A program made the position numbers and the translations under genes. DNA of 15,496 nucleotides from Balneolales bacterium (GTDB taxonomy: Bacteria > Bacteroidota > Rhodothermia > Balneolales > Natronogracilivirgulaceae): NCBI GenBank assembly GCA_007131535.1, contig SLQI01000267.1, positions 1-15,496 on the forward strand, given 5' to 3'. Shown here piece after piece: positions 7,875-14,944 of this stretch (its first letter is position 1; every line of letters starts with the position of its first letter). The notes beneath the pieces are model-generated. The model was not told where the DNA came from and made no database searches. It saw nothing but the letters and a program-made list of their open reading frames with translations.

Positions 7875-8774
7875 TTACCTCAATCCGCCCGGCACGCCTT
7901 TGCAAATTCGGCTGATGGCATCGTGGCTGTGCAGGCTTTCCATGTGGTTACACCGCACTACAAAGTCTTTGATTCGCTCATCTTCATCCAACTTTTCGTA
8001 GATGAGACGGGCGGCATCTTCCACAAACTTCTGATAGGCGCCATTCAGCTCGGCGAAGGCCTGCTCATCTTCTCGTTTTACCATTACCTGGGTTTCAGTC
8101 TTAAGCGCATTACGGCAATGGTCGACCATATCTTCGATGTACATCGGGTCATGTAACTCTGCTGTAATATTAGCCACACTGCGCTGACTGTGAGGGATGG
8201 CAACAACTTCACGCTGTTCCCGGGCATGTTCGGCCAGTTCAAAAGAGCACGGGCAGGCACTGCTGTATATAAACTCAAAGTGCATAAACCGGCGCATTTC
8301 ACCTTTTTCATTCATGTGGCCTTCCAGTTCTACATGATAATACTGATACCCCCGAAGCTCTGAGCGAAGGCTTTCCTGCATCAGTGGATAGTTGAAGCTG
8401 AGTTTTACATAACTTTCTTTACTGCCCAACTCCGACCTGTAAAGTTTGAGAATATACTCCAGCACATCCTGGTGGAATAACTCATCTTTGAAATTATAAA
8501 AAGAGCGCATCAGCCGGCTCATGTTGATTCCTTTTTTGCCGGCATCCAGGCTTACATAACCGTCTACTGAAGTTTCAAGTGTAACTTTATCCCCTGTTCG
8601 AGTCGGAAACTGCAACGGTAATCGGAAATCCGATATGCCAACCTGTTGGATAGGAACATTGGCCCCTTCAATAGAAGATGAAGGCCCGTTTTGCAGGTCC
8701 GGTAAACTTTTTTTGTACTCTTCAGTTACGGTAAATGTAGGGTCGTAAATCTTTTTTACGTTGCTTGTAATCAT
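7875..8774 (-). CDS. folE2: GTP cyclohydrolase I type B (FolE2)
   Basis: FolE2 converts GTP to 7,8-dihydroneopterin triphosphate, the entry to folate, queuosine and biopterin synthesis. The type IB enzyme works without strict dependence on zinc, unlike FolE. The 299-residue protein shows IEGANVPIQQVGISDF near the N terminus, the catalytic-cysteine motif SSACPCS (Cys174), PHSQRSV with His195, and ESLHSHDA near the C terminus (Glu279, His282, His284). The spacing from CPCS to the PHSQRS His is about nine residues longer than in the compact Neisseria-type enzyme, as I remember it. The gene starts 11 bases after the queD stop, so both are probably one transcript, with FolE2 supplying the PTPS/QueD substrate. 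There is no Shine-Dalgarno at the ATG. Gram-negative folE2 copies are often induced by zinc limitation, but I see no Zur-like site. Confidence 0.93.
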   Translation of the reverse strand: MITSNVKKIYDPTFTVTEEYKKSLPDLQNGPSSSIEGANVPIQQVGISDFRLPLQFPTRTGDKVTLETSVDGYVSLDAGKKGINMSRLMRSFYNFKDELFHQDVLEYILKLYRSELGSKESYVKLSFNYPLMQESLRSELRGYQYYHVELEGHMNEKGEMRRFMHFEFIYSSACPCSFELAEHAREQREVVAIPHSQRSVANITAELHDPMYIEDMVDHCRNALKTETQVMVKREDEQAFAELNGAYQKFVEDAARLIYEKLDEDERIKDFVVRCNHMESLHSHDAISRICKGVPGGLR

Positions 8775-8785
8775 GTAGTTGAAAC

Positions 8786-9238
8786 TTAATCAGTTACCTT
8801 TTCTACCCGGGGAATTAATTCCGGGATAAACTCTGCTATATTATTTTCTGTCTCAAAAAGCTTCACCGAATACAGCTTGCCACCAGCCGGGCAGCTTTCT
8901 GCAATATCTGAGGCAAGCTGTTCAAAGAATAATTTTGCAAGATTTTCGGTTGACGGTATGATGCCTTCAATAAAATCGACATCAAGGTTTAAATTACGAT
9001 GGTCGCATTTGGATATTACACGATCATAAATTATCGCTTTTAGCTTCCCCAGATCAATTACGTATCCTGTATCCGGGTGGATATGCCCGGCTACGGTTAC
9101 CTCCAAAGTGTAATTATGCCCATGCCAATTCGGATGATTACACTTCCCGAAAGTTTCCTGATTCCAGGATTCACTTTTATCCGGATTATGCAGCCGGTGA
9201 GCTGCATTAAAATGCTCTTTGCGGGTTACGTAAACCAC
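8786..9238 (-). CDS. queD: 6-pyruvoyltetrahydropterin synthase / 6-carboxytetrahydropterin synthase family protein
   Basis: This 150-residue enzyme acts on 7,8-dihydroneopterin triphosphate, the FolE2 product. Depending on subtype it makes 6-carboxy-tetrahydropterin (QueD, queuosine route) or 6-pyruvoyl-tetrahydropterin (PTPS, biopterin route). Zinc ligands are visible as His14 (NAAH), His39 and His41 (HGH). Cys33 is the likely catalytic cysteine, with Asp79-His80 (CDHRNLN) and Glu129 (LFETENN) completing the site. The cysteine motif is CX5HGH (CNHPNWHGH), the spacing of animal PTPS, not the CX3HGH of E. coli QueD. This form is, from memory, common in Bacteroidota. The start is GTG at 9238: a stop lies seven codons upstream with no ATG between, and the family N terminus fits. 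The symbol is family-level; the pathway is not settled by sequence. Confidence 0.85.
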   Translation of the reverse strand: MVYVTRKEHFNAAHRLHNPDKSESWNQETFGKCNHPNWHGHNYTLEVTVAGHIHPDTGYVIDLGKLKAIIYDRVISKCDHRNLNLDVDFIEGIIPSTENLAKLFFEQLASDIAESCPAGGKLYSVKLFETENNIAEFIPELIPRVEKVTD

Positions 9239-9539
9239 TTTATCTGTCTTGTAGCCTCAGGTTCATATTATCAGCGTACCGACTAACACATTATTTTTGA
9301 ATTATGTTCCGCAATACAACGAATACATGTTGTTTTTTATATGTGTCAAGACTCAGGCAAATCCCCTTTTTATATGCAACGAATTCCAATCCACAACACC
9401 CGGGAGTGCGAAAGTACAAAATAATATCAACGACTGTAACCTAAATAGGTGGAATTATTTATGAGACAGCTGGAAAACCTGCATCAGCTGATCGGTTTAT
9501 GATTCTTTGGGATACAGACTCACCTTCTAAATTTTAATT
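9239..9539. other. Intergenic region between ftsH and queD
   Basis: These 301 bases carry the 3' end of the ftsH transcript and the leader of queD, both on the minus strand. I see no strong terminator after ftsH, only short symmetric words such as CAGCTG (twice) and ACCTA-AA-TAGGT (9439-9450). A possible promoter lies at 9320-9349. No preQ1 or tetrahydrofolate riboswitch fold could be recognised by eye. A 12-codon plus-strand frame at 9461 is too short and unsupported to call. Confidence 0.45.
9320..9349 (-). promoter_or_regulatory. Possible sigma-70-type promoter for queD-folE2
   Basis: On the minus strand a perfect TTGACA -35 (9349-9344) is followed after 18 bases by TATTCG (9325-9320), a weak -10. 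The site lies about 80 bases upstream of the queD start. The -35 is good but the -10 is poor, so this is a tentative call. Confidence 0.3.
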
Positions 9540-11585
9540 TCAGGAATCTTTTTCTGCATTGGAGCCATTATCACCGTTAGCAGTCTGACCGGGCTCCACG
9601 AACTCTTTAATCTCACCTTCCTCCTTTTCCGAAACACTGCCATTGCCATTATTGGTAGCCCCGAAAGCCGGATATGGTGGTTCCCCCAAAATTCCAATCA
9701 ATTCTTTATTATTTAAAACCTCTTTTTCAAGCAAGCACTCTGCCAGTTCGATGAGCTTATCTTTATTTTCAGTCAGCAAGACTTTGGTGCGTTCATAGTT
9801 TTCATCGATGATCCGTTTAACGGCTTTATCGATCAGCCAGGTAGTATCGTTAGAATATTTTTTCGACAGTCCATAGCCGTCATCAGAGCTATCGGAATCA
9901 TAATAGGAAAGGTTGCCCAGCTCTTCACTCATGCCGTACTGGGCTACCATGGCAAAGGCCATTTTCGTTATTCGTTCCAGATCATTCTGAGCACCGGTTG
10001 AGATCTTACCAAAAATGACCTCCTCAGCCACTCTGCCACCGAGCAGCGCGCAAATTTTATCGTCCAGTTCTTCGCGAGTCATCAAAAAGCGATCTTCCAA
10101 TGGAGTTTGAAGGGTATAGCCCAATGCTGCAAACCCCCGCGGTATGATGCTCACTTTGAGTACCGGGTCGGTATGCTCCAGAAACCAACCAACAATGGCG
10201 TGTCCCGACTCGTGATAGGCTATGATTTTTCTTTCCTGCGGACTTATAATCTTGTTTTTCTTTTCAAGACCGGCAACTACCCGCTCTACTGCATCCTGAA
10301 AATCAGCCATTCCGACTTTTTCCTTATCACGCCTCGCAGCAAGCAGGGCCGCTTCGTTGCACAAGTTGGCAAGTTCAGCTCCGGCAAAACCGGCCGTCTG
10401 AGAGGCAAGGAGCTCCAGATCCACATGTTCGGAAATTATAAGCTTTTTGGTATGCACTTCCAGAATCTGCAGCCGGCCATTGAGGTCAGGTTTATCAATC
10501 AGGATCTGGCGGTCAAACCTGCCGGGGCGTAAAAGTGCCTGGTCCAGCACATCCGGCCGGTTGCTGGCTGCCATGATAATCACTCCATTATCGGTATTGA
10601 AGCCATCCATTTCACTGAGCAACTGGTTGAGCGTATTCTCCCGCTCATCATTGGAACCCATTGATTGCCCCTTGCCACGGCTTCGACCGATAGCATCAAT
10701 TTCATCAATAAAAATTATACAGGGGGCATTTTCTTTAGCCTCTTTAAATAAATCCCGTACTCTGGCTGCACCCACACCGACAAACATTTCAACGAAGTCC
10801 GATCCACTCAGGCTGAAAAACGGTACATTAGCTTCTCCCGCGGTAGCCTTAGCCAACAATGTTTTACCGGTTCCCGGAGGGCCGGCCAACAATACTCCTT
10901 TAGGGATCGCTCCTCCGAGGCTGGCAAACTTGGCGGGATGTTTAAGAAACTCGACTACTTCTTCCACCTCTTCTTTTGCTTCATCATGGCCGGCGACATC
11001 CTTAAACGTTACCTTATTGTCAGCCTGCTGATCGTACAATGAAGCTTTACTTTTTCCGATGTTGAACATCTGGGATCCCGGGTTCATTCTTTTAAAAATG
11101 AAGAGCCAGAAAATGATGATCAGTGCAATCGGTATAAGCCAGAAAAAAACACCCCCGAACCAGTCGTCTGTTATTTTGGCGTCATAAATTACACCATGCT
11201 CATCCAATATTTCGCGGATTTCATCTCCGCGGAGCATCGTTGATTTAAATTCATACCTCTCTACTTCCGGCTGGCTGCGCATTGACCATGTAGGCACTTC
11301 GGGCTCTACATACTCGACCAGCCCTTGCTCAACCGCTTCTCTTTTAAAAACTCCCTCAATTTTTTCGCCATCAATAATCAGTACTTCTTCAACATAACCT
11401 TCTTCAACATAACCGAGAAAAGTACTGTAATCGATGCGGTTTTCATGTTGATTAACCGTCGTAAAAACGGGAATGAGAAGAATTCCAACGAGGATCAGCC
11501 CGTATATCCAGAATGGAATGCTTTTCCCTTTTTTTGAACCCTTATTATTCCCAGACCCTAATTGCTTATTTTTATCTTGTGACAT
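9540..11585 (-). CDS. ftsH: ATP-dependent zinc metalloprotease FtsH
   Basis: FtsH is the membrane-anchored hexameric AAA+ protease that degrades misassembled membrane proteins and some short-lived cytosolic regulators. The 681-residue protein has a polar basic N terminus, a first membrane helix (about 24-42), a periplasmic segment, and a second helix (about 143-165). The ATPase has Walker A GPPGTGKT (235-242), Walker B IIFIDE (290-295) and a second region of homology with arginine fingers in RPGRFDR (Arg356, Arg359). The protease has the zinc motif HESGH (458-462) and the third ligand in AQNDLE (Asp535). The C-terminal tail (about 635-681) is acidic, low in complexity and rich in Asn, Gly and Glu. 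The gene follows thiL after 74 bases, with a near-palindrome in the gap. The ATG at 11585 has no evident Shine-Dalgarno. Confidence 0.97.
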   Translation of the reverse strand: MSQDKNKQLGSGNNKGSKKGKSIPFWIYGLILVGILLIPVFTTVNQHENRIDYSTFLGYVEEGYVEEVLIIDGEKIEGVFKREAVEQGLVEYVEPEVPTWSMRSQPEVERYEFKSTMLRGDEIREILDEHGVIYDAKITDDWFGGVFFWLIPIALIIIFWLFIFKRMNPGSQMFNIGKSKASLYDQQADNKVTFKDVAGHDEAKEEVEEVVEFLKHPAKFASLGGAIPKGVLLAGPPGTGKTLLAKATAGEANVPFFSLSGSDFVEMFVGVGAARVRDLFKEAKENAPCIIFIDEIDAIGRSRGKGQSMGSNDERENTLNQLLSEMDGFNTDNGVIIMAASNRPDVLDQALLRPGRFDRQILIDKPDLNGRLQILEVHTKKLIISEHVDLELLASQTAGFAGAELANLCNEAALLAARRDKEKVGMADFQDAVERVVAGLEKKNKIISPQERKIIAYHESGHAIVGWFLEHTDPVLKVSIIPRGFAALGYTLQTPLEDRFLMTREELDDKICALLGGRVAEEVIFGKISTGAQNDLERITKMAFAMVAQYGMSEELGNLSYYDSDSSDDGYGLSKKYSNDTTWLIDKAVKRIIDENYERTKVLLTENKDKLIELAECLLEKEVLNNKELIGILGEPPYPAFGATNNGNGSVSEKEEGEIKEFVEPGQTANGDNGSNAEKDS

Positions 11586-11614
11586 TAAACAGGTCTAAAT
11601 GATGTAATAATGAC

Positions 11615-11633
11615 ATCCACAAGCCTCGTGGAT
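11615..11633. promoter_or_regulatory. 19-base near-palindrome upstream of ftsH
   Basis: ATCCACAAG and CTCGTGGAT are arranged around a single central C with 8 of 9 positions symmetrical. The right-hand edge of the site lies 29 bases upstream of the ftsH ATG. No U run follows on either strand, so it is not an intrinsic terminator. It looks like a dimer-binding operator. Its arms also resemble DnaA boxes: TTATCCAC reads on the minus strand and CATCCACAA on the plus strand. Confidence 0.45.
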
Positions 11634-11659
11634 AACTGATTATTAAACGCCGGGTTTAT

Positions 11660-12727
11660 CTAATTATTTGAGTTTGCCCCTGTCTCTCCGGCTTTACCGG
11701 GGTGATTAAAAGTTAGCAATTCACCTTCGGCATTTTGCATAGTAACCGAACCCGGCTCATCTTCAACCAGTTTTCCGATTACAACAAAATCTTTAAACTG
11801 TTTTGCAAATTTTTCTACCCCCTCTTCGGGTAACGTGAACAGTAACTCATAATCCTCACCGCCATACAGAGAATACTGATCCAGGTTTTCCTCCAGTTCA
11901 TTGACTACTTCCCGGGTCAACGGGGAGACCGGAATTGCCGCTTCGTAAATATAGCAGGCTTTTTCAGAAGCTTTCATCAAGGTAATCAGCTCTTTAACCA
12001 ACCCCTGGCTGAGGTCAATCATTGAGGTGGGTTGTATTTGGTGCTCCTCCAATGCTTTGATTAAATCATGGCGGCATACGGGTAACAGTTGCCGTCGAAC
12101 GACATATTCATAGTCTGTGAGATCCGGCTGCATGACTTCTTCACCTGAGCTCTCCCAATGCTTTTTCTCCCGTAGCAGGATTTTCAAACCGGCCAGAGCG
12201 CCGCCAAGATCACCGGTAACACAGATCGCATCACCGTTTTTGGCTCCTTTTCGGGTTACGATTTTATCGGGTGCAGCTTCGCCGGTTGCGGTAACTGTAA
12301 TTCCCAAAGCACCGTGGGAGCCGGTTAAATCCCCTCCAATGAGCCTGATTTCAAGATCTTTACATGCCTGAGCTACACCGGCATAAAAGGCATCGATCAT
12401 CTCCAGTGAAACGCGATTAGGCAGGGCGAGGTTGATCATTACCCATTTCGGAAGAGCATTCATGGCACAAATATCACTGCAGGCGGCCATAACTACTTTT
12501 GCACCGAGATGGTGCAAGGGCGTAAACGTCAGGTCAAAATCAACTCCTTCCAGAAAGGATTCCGTAGTATGAAGTTGATTCAGATTCGCATTTCCTGCAA
12601 CGACGGCGGCATCGTCGCCGATACCTTCGATAATCCGGTCGTCAATATCCAGGCCGAGTTGTTTAATTCGCTCAATTAGGCCTTCCCGGCCGAGGTGTTC
12701 CAGTGTAGTAAAGGTATCCTGATTCAT
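11660..12727 (-). CDS. thiL: Thiamine-monophosphate kinase ThiL, active-site variant
   Basis: ThiL phosphorylates thiamine monophosphate to thiamine diphosphate, the last step of cofactor synthesis in many bacteria. The 355 residues match family length (about 320-350). Visible family motifs are IGIGDDAAVV-like GDD (37-39), EGVDFDL (60-66), SDICAMNA (84-91), GGDLTGSHGALG (131-142), MIDLSQGL (236-243) and GGEDYELLFT (289-298). Several usually invariant positions differ: the Asp of the TD.LVEG.HF block is Glu56, its His is Asp63, and the second Asp of DxSDGL is Gln241. Some of these Asp residues bind magnesium in known ThiL structures, so activity may be altered. AMN in place of AMG is common in Bacteroidota as I recall. 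The gene lies 74 bases upstream of ftsH on the same strand and starts 36 bases after the exb terminator, so it should have its own promoter. Confidence 0.88.
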   Translation of the reverse strand: MNQDTFTTLEHLGREGLIERIKQLGLDIDDRIIEGIGDDAAVVAGNANLNQLHTTESFLEGVDFDLTFTPLHHLGAKVVMAACSDICAMNALPKWVMINLALPNRVSLEMIDAFYAGVAQACKDLEIRLIGGDLTGSHGALGITVTATGEAAPDKIVTRKGAKNGDAICVTGDLGGALAGLKILLREKKHWESSGEEVMQPDLTDYEYVVRRQLLPVCRHDLIKALEEHQIQPTSMIDLSQGLVKELITLMKASEKACYIYEAAIPVSPLTREVVNELEENLDQYSLYGGEDYELLFTLPEEGVEKFAKQFKDFVVIGKLVEDEPGSVTMQNAEGELLTFNHPGKAGETGANSNN

Positions 12728-12763
12728 TTATGTTGTAATCGGTAGGGTTTTATATACAAAGAA

Positions 12764-12793
12764 AGGCAACCCGGCCGGTAGGTCGGATTGCCT
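12764..12793 (-). terminator. Intrinsic terminator of the exbB-exbD operon
   Basis: Two 13-base arms (12764-12776 and 12781-12793) pair around a GGTA/TACC tetraloop with two imperfect positions. On the minus strand the stem ends in GTTGCCT and is followed by TTCTTTG. It lies 41 bases after the stop of the second exbD gene and before thiL, so it separates the two transcripts. Confidence 0.82.
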
Positions 12794-12834
12794 CAAACTA
12801 TGTACTCATTATTCCAACGGAATAAGAGTCCGGA

Positions 12835-13281
12835 TCAGATATCCTCGAGTGTGGAGTAGTTAATTCGGTAGGTACCGGCATGTCTCAGCTCTTGCTGAAC
12901 ATCAGAGACGATACCCATTTCGGCTTCTTCATCAACCCTGAGTGAAACAATCAAACGGGGCTCTTCGGTAATTTTATCATACATTACCTGTCGGATGCTT
13001 CCGAAATCATCAACAAGAGCATCATCAATTTGCACTCTTGTTTCACCGAACTGGCCAGCACCGAGAATTTCCGGTCCAATCCAAATATAACTAATCAAGC
13101 GGCGCTGTTCGATTCGCTCAATATTTCGAGCCTCAGTCTTATTTACCCGAACCAAAAGCTCTACTTCCCTCAATACGGTTACAACCATAAAGAAAATGAG
13201 AAGCATGAAGATAATGTCGGGCATTGCCGAGGTTGGCACCGCCTGCTTAGTATTTGCAGCCTTTTTCTTAAACTTGGACAT
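12835..13281 (-). CDS. exbD: ExbD/TolR-family biopolymer transport protein (second copy)
   Basis: This 148-residue protein has the ExbD/TolR layout: a short basic cytoplasmic start (MSKFKKK), one membrane helix (about 21-38, PDIIFMLLIFFMVVTV), and a periplasmic domain. Asp22 at the cytoplasmic end of the helix is the expected proton-carrying residue. In known systems, ExbD dimers sit inside an ExbB pentamer and couple the proton gradient to TonB or similar partners. It differs strongly from its neighbour: it lacks the Pro-rich linker, and its periplasmic part is short and ends with INYSTLEDI. It begins 15 bases after the first exbD stop and is the last gene before the terminator. Which partner it energises is not shown by the sequence. 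Confidence 0.88.
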   Translation of the reverse strand: MSKFKKKAANTKQAVPTSAMPDIIFMLLIFFMVVTVLREVELLVRVNKTEARNIERIEQRRLISYIWIGPEILGAGQFGETRVQIDDALVDDFGSIRQVMYDKITEEPRLIVSLRVDEEAEMGIVSDVQQELRHAGTYRINYSTLEDI

Positions 13282-13296
13282 GAAATTCAGTTCCGT

Positions 13297-13845
13297 TTAG
13301 TTTCCGGGATCAGGTTCAGCGAGGGAGATATTCTGCGGAATTTCCTCCCTGATAATATTTTCATCATGGGGAACCCGATCGCTGTAAGCTTCATAGCTAT
13401 CTTCACCCATTTCACGGGCCATAGCATCCCTGAGTTCCCTGTAGGCTCCCATCACTTCATCAAGCATGTCGATGTAATCGTCATAACGGGTTTGGCGATC
13501 CGTCATAATCGATACAACAGCCTGTCGGGGTGACTCAGACAAATCGGGGTCTTCGCCGTGGTTATTAACAAATTCAATAACACGATCCTGCACCTGGGCA
13601 AGCCCAACCGGCTCTTCATTCAACAGAATTTGCCCCTGAGCATTAACCAGGATATTCATGATGTTACGTTCCCGGATGGGAGGTGGTTCCTCATCATCGG
13701 GTGGTGGCGGCAATTGCATACCAATACCCGTATCCACATCAATAGTGGTTACAACGAGGAAGAATACCAGAAGAAGGAAAGCTATATCAGCCATTCCCGC
13801 GCCGGGGACTTCATCCGCATCCCTTCTTTTTTTCTTTTTAAGCAT
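13297..13845 (-). CDS. exbD: ExbD/TolR-family biopolymer transport protein (first copy)
   Basis: This 182-residue ExbD-type protein has a basic N terminus (MLKKKKRRDADE), a membrane helix (about 19-35, ADIAFLLLVFFLVVTTI) with the conserved Asp20, then a proline- and acid-rich linker (QLPPPPDDEEPPP, 44-56) and a periplasmic domain (about 60-150). The C-terminal 40 residues are acidic and may be disordered. The Pro-rich linker is typical of Bacteroidota ExbD proteins. Translation is probably coupled to the preceding three-helix protein: only 6 bases separate them, and the AAGG ribosome site overlaps the upstream TAA. Together with the second copy it could form a heterodimer in the channel; this is inference. 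Confidence 0.92.
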   Translation of the reverse strand: MLKKKKRRDADEVPGAGMADIAFLLLVFFLVVTTIDVDTGIGMQLPPPPDDEEPPPIRERNIMNILVNAQGQILLNEEPVGLAQVQDRVIEFVNNHGEDPDLSESPRQAVVSIMTDRQTRYDDYIDMLDEVMGAYRELRDAMAREMGEDSYEAYSDRVPHDENIIREEIPQNISLAEPDPGN

Positions 13846-13851
13846 GATACC

Positions 13852-14124
13852 TTAAAGGTTAAATGTGCTTTTAATCCCGCTTAAAACGATCAGCACAGCT
13901 AAAATGCCCATACTGATGACCATAGTCCATAATCCGGCATCGGTAAAAGAACCACTTGAAAAGTAAGCAAATACGAAAATGAGTACCGGCACTATATAGG
14001 CCAGTATTTTTGAAAGATCGTGCTTACCGGTTATAAGGTTTTTTATACCGAAACCTACCATCCCGAGGATGCCGATGGCCACAATAGTGACCGCGACACC
14101 CAGGGCAATTGATTGTATATCCAT
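13852..14124 (-). CDS. Small three-helix membrane protein of the exb operon, function unknown
   Basis: I do not recognise this 90-residue protein. It has three hydrophobic segments: about 6-27 (IALGVAVTIVAIGILGMVGF), 40-57 (ILAYIVPVLIFVFAYFSS) and 66-84 (LWTMVISMGILAVLIVLSGI). A short polar loop with Lys, His and Asp (LITGKHDLSK) joins the first two. There are no cysteines, motifs or a cleavable signal. It lies between the exbB-type gene (67 bases away) and the first exbD (6 bases away), inside one promoter-terminator unit. It is therefore likely a component or assembly factor of the ExbBD complex. That role rests on context alone. Confidence 0.82.
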   Translation of the reverse strand: MDIQSIALGVAVTIVAIGILGMVGFGIKNLITGKHDLSKILAYIVPVLIFVFAYFSSGSFTDAGLWTMVISMGILAVLIVLSGIKSTFNL

Positions 14125-14191
14125 AACTATTACGTTAGCTAAAAAGTAATTCGAGTTCCTGCTTATTGACTAACAGACGAATAAAGACAGC

Positions 14192-14944
14192 TTACGACTG
14201 TGTCTCGTCGTCGTCGGTCTTAGCCGGTGTGTCACCACCTTCAGAAGCTTCAGGGGTAATCAGCGGTTTGCCTTGCTCATACAGTGCAATGGAATCAATC
14301 AGTACAATTGAGCTTTCTTCCATCTCAGCAACAAGGCGGTCAATTTTAGAAACACAATAGTTATAGCCCACCTGCAGTATAATACCGGCGATCAGACCAC
14401 TTGCTGTAGTCAAAAGAGCTACCTTAATACCACCGGCTACCAGACTTGGTGAAATATCTCCGGCTTCTTCAATCGCATCGAAGGCCTGAATCATACCAAT
14501 AACCGTTCCGGTAAATCCAAGCAGCGGGGCGATGGCAATAAATAGTGACAGCCAGACCAATCCGCGTTCAAGAATGCTCATCTCTATTGAGCCATAGGAT
14601 TGGATTGCCTTTTCAGCGGCATCTATACCTTCTTCAGCTCGCAGTAATCCTGCTGTGAAAACAGAGGCTACAGGGCCGCGTGTATTAGAGCACAGCTCTT
14701 CGGCTTCACTGATTCCTCCATTCTGCAGAGCTTCTTTAACTTTGAAGATGAATTCGCGGGTATTAATATCAACCCGGTTCAGGAAAATGAGGCGTTCGAG
14801 AAATATGGCCAGACCGAGTATCAATGATATGAGTACAGGCCACATGAAGGGGCCACCTTCGTTGAAATAGTGCACCAGAATGTTAAAAAAACCTTCTTCT
14901 ACTCCAGGTGCCTGAAGGAGTAATAAGCTGATCGACGAGGTCAT
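14192..14944 (-). CDS. exbB: ExbB/TolQ/MotA-family proton channel protein
   Basis: This 250-residue inner-membrane protein is the channel-forming partner of ExbD. It has the three-helix ExbB plan: helix 1 (about 33-55) ending in LERLIFLNR, a cytoplasmic domain (about 56-125, with the ERGLVWL entry to helix 2), helix 2 (about 129-151) with LLGFTGTVIGMI, and helix 3 (about 166-192) with GGIKVALLTTASGLI. The Thr residues in GTVIG and LLTTASG match the polar positions lining the proton path in E. coli ExbB. A polar acidic tail follows helix 3. An ATG at 14944 with GGAG five bases upstream gives a good start. It is the first gene of a four-gene operon with its own strong promoter. TolQ and MotA are relatives; ExbB/TolQ is favoured by the following ExbD genes. 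Confidence 0.93.
   Translation of the reverse strand: MTSSISLLLLQAPGVEEGFFNILVHYFNEGGPFMWPVLISLILGLAIFLERLIFLNRVDINTREFIFKVKEALQNGGISEAEELCSNTRGPVASVFTAGLLRAEEGIDAAEKAIQSYGSIEMSILERGLVWLSLFIAIAPLLGFTGTVIGMIQAFDAIEEAGDISPSLVAGGIKVALLTTASGLIAGIILQVGYNYCVSKIDRLVAEMEESSIVLIDSIALYEQGKPLITPEASEGGDTPAKTDDDETQS

Noticed and set aside
9461..9499. Tiny 12-codon plus-strand frame with an AGGTGG upstream
   Set aside because: It is too short to separate from chance and has no partner gene or regulatory logic nearby.
10447..11031. 194-codon plus-strand frame opposite ftsH
   Set aside because: It lies entirely antisense to the conserved FtsH ATPase domain, and its Ser/Pro/Leu-rich product is typical of a shadow frame.
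13030..13533. 167-codon plus-strand frame across the two exbD genes
   Set aside because: It is antisense to both well-supported ExbD proteins, and its product has no family features.
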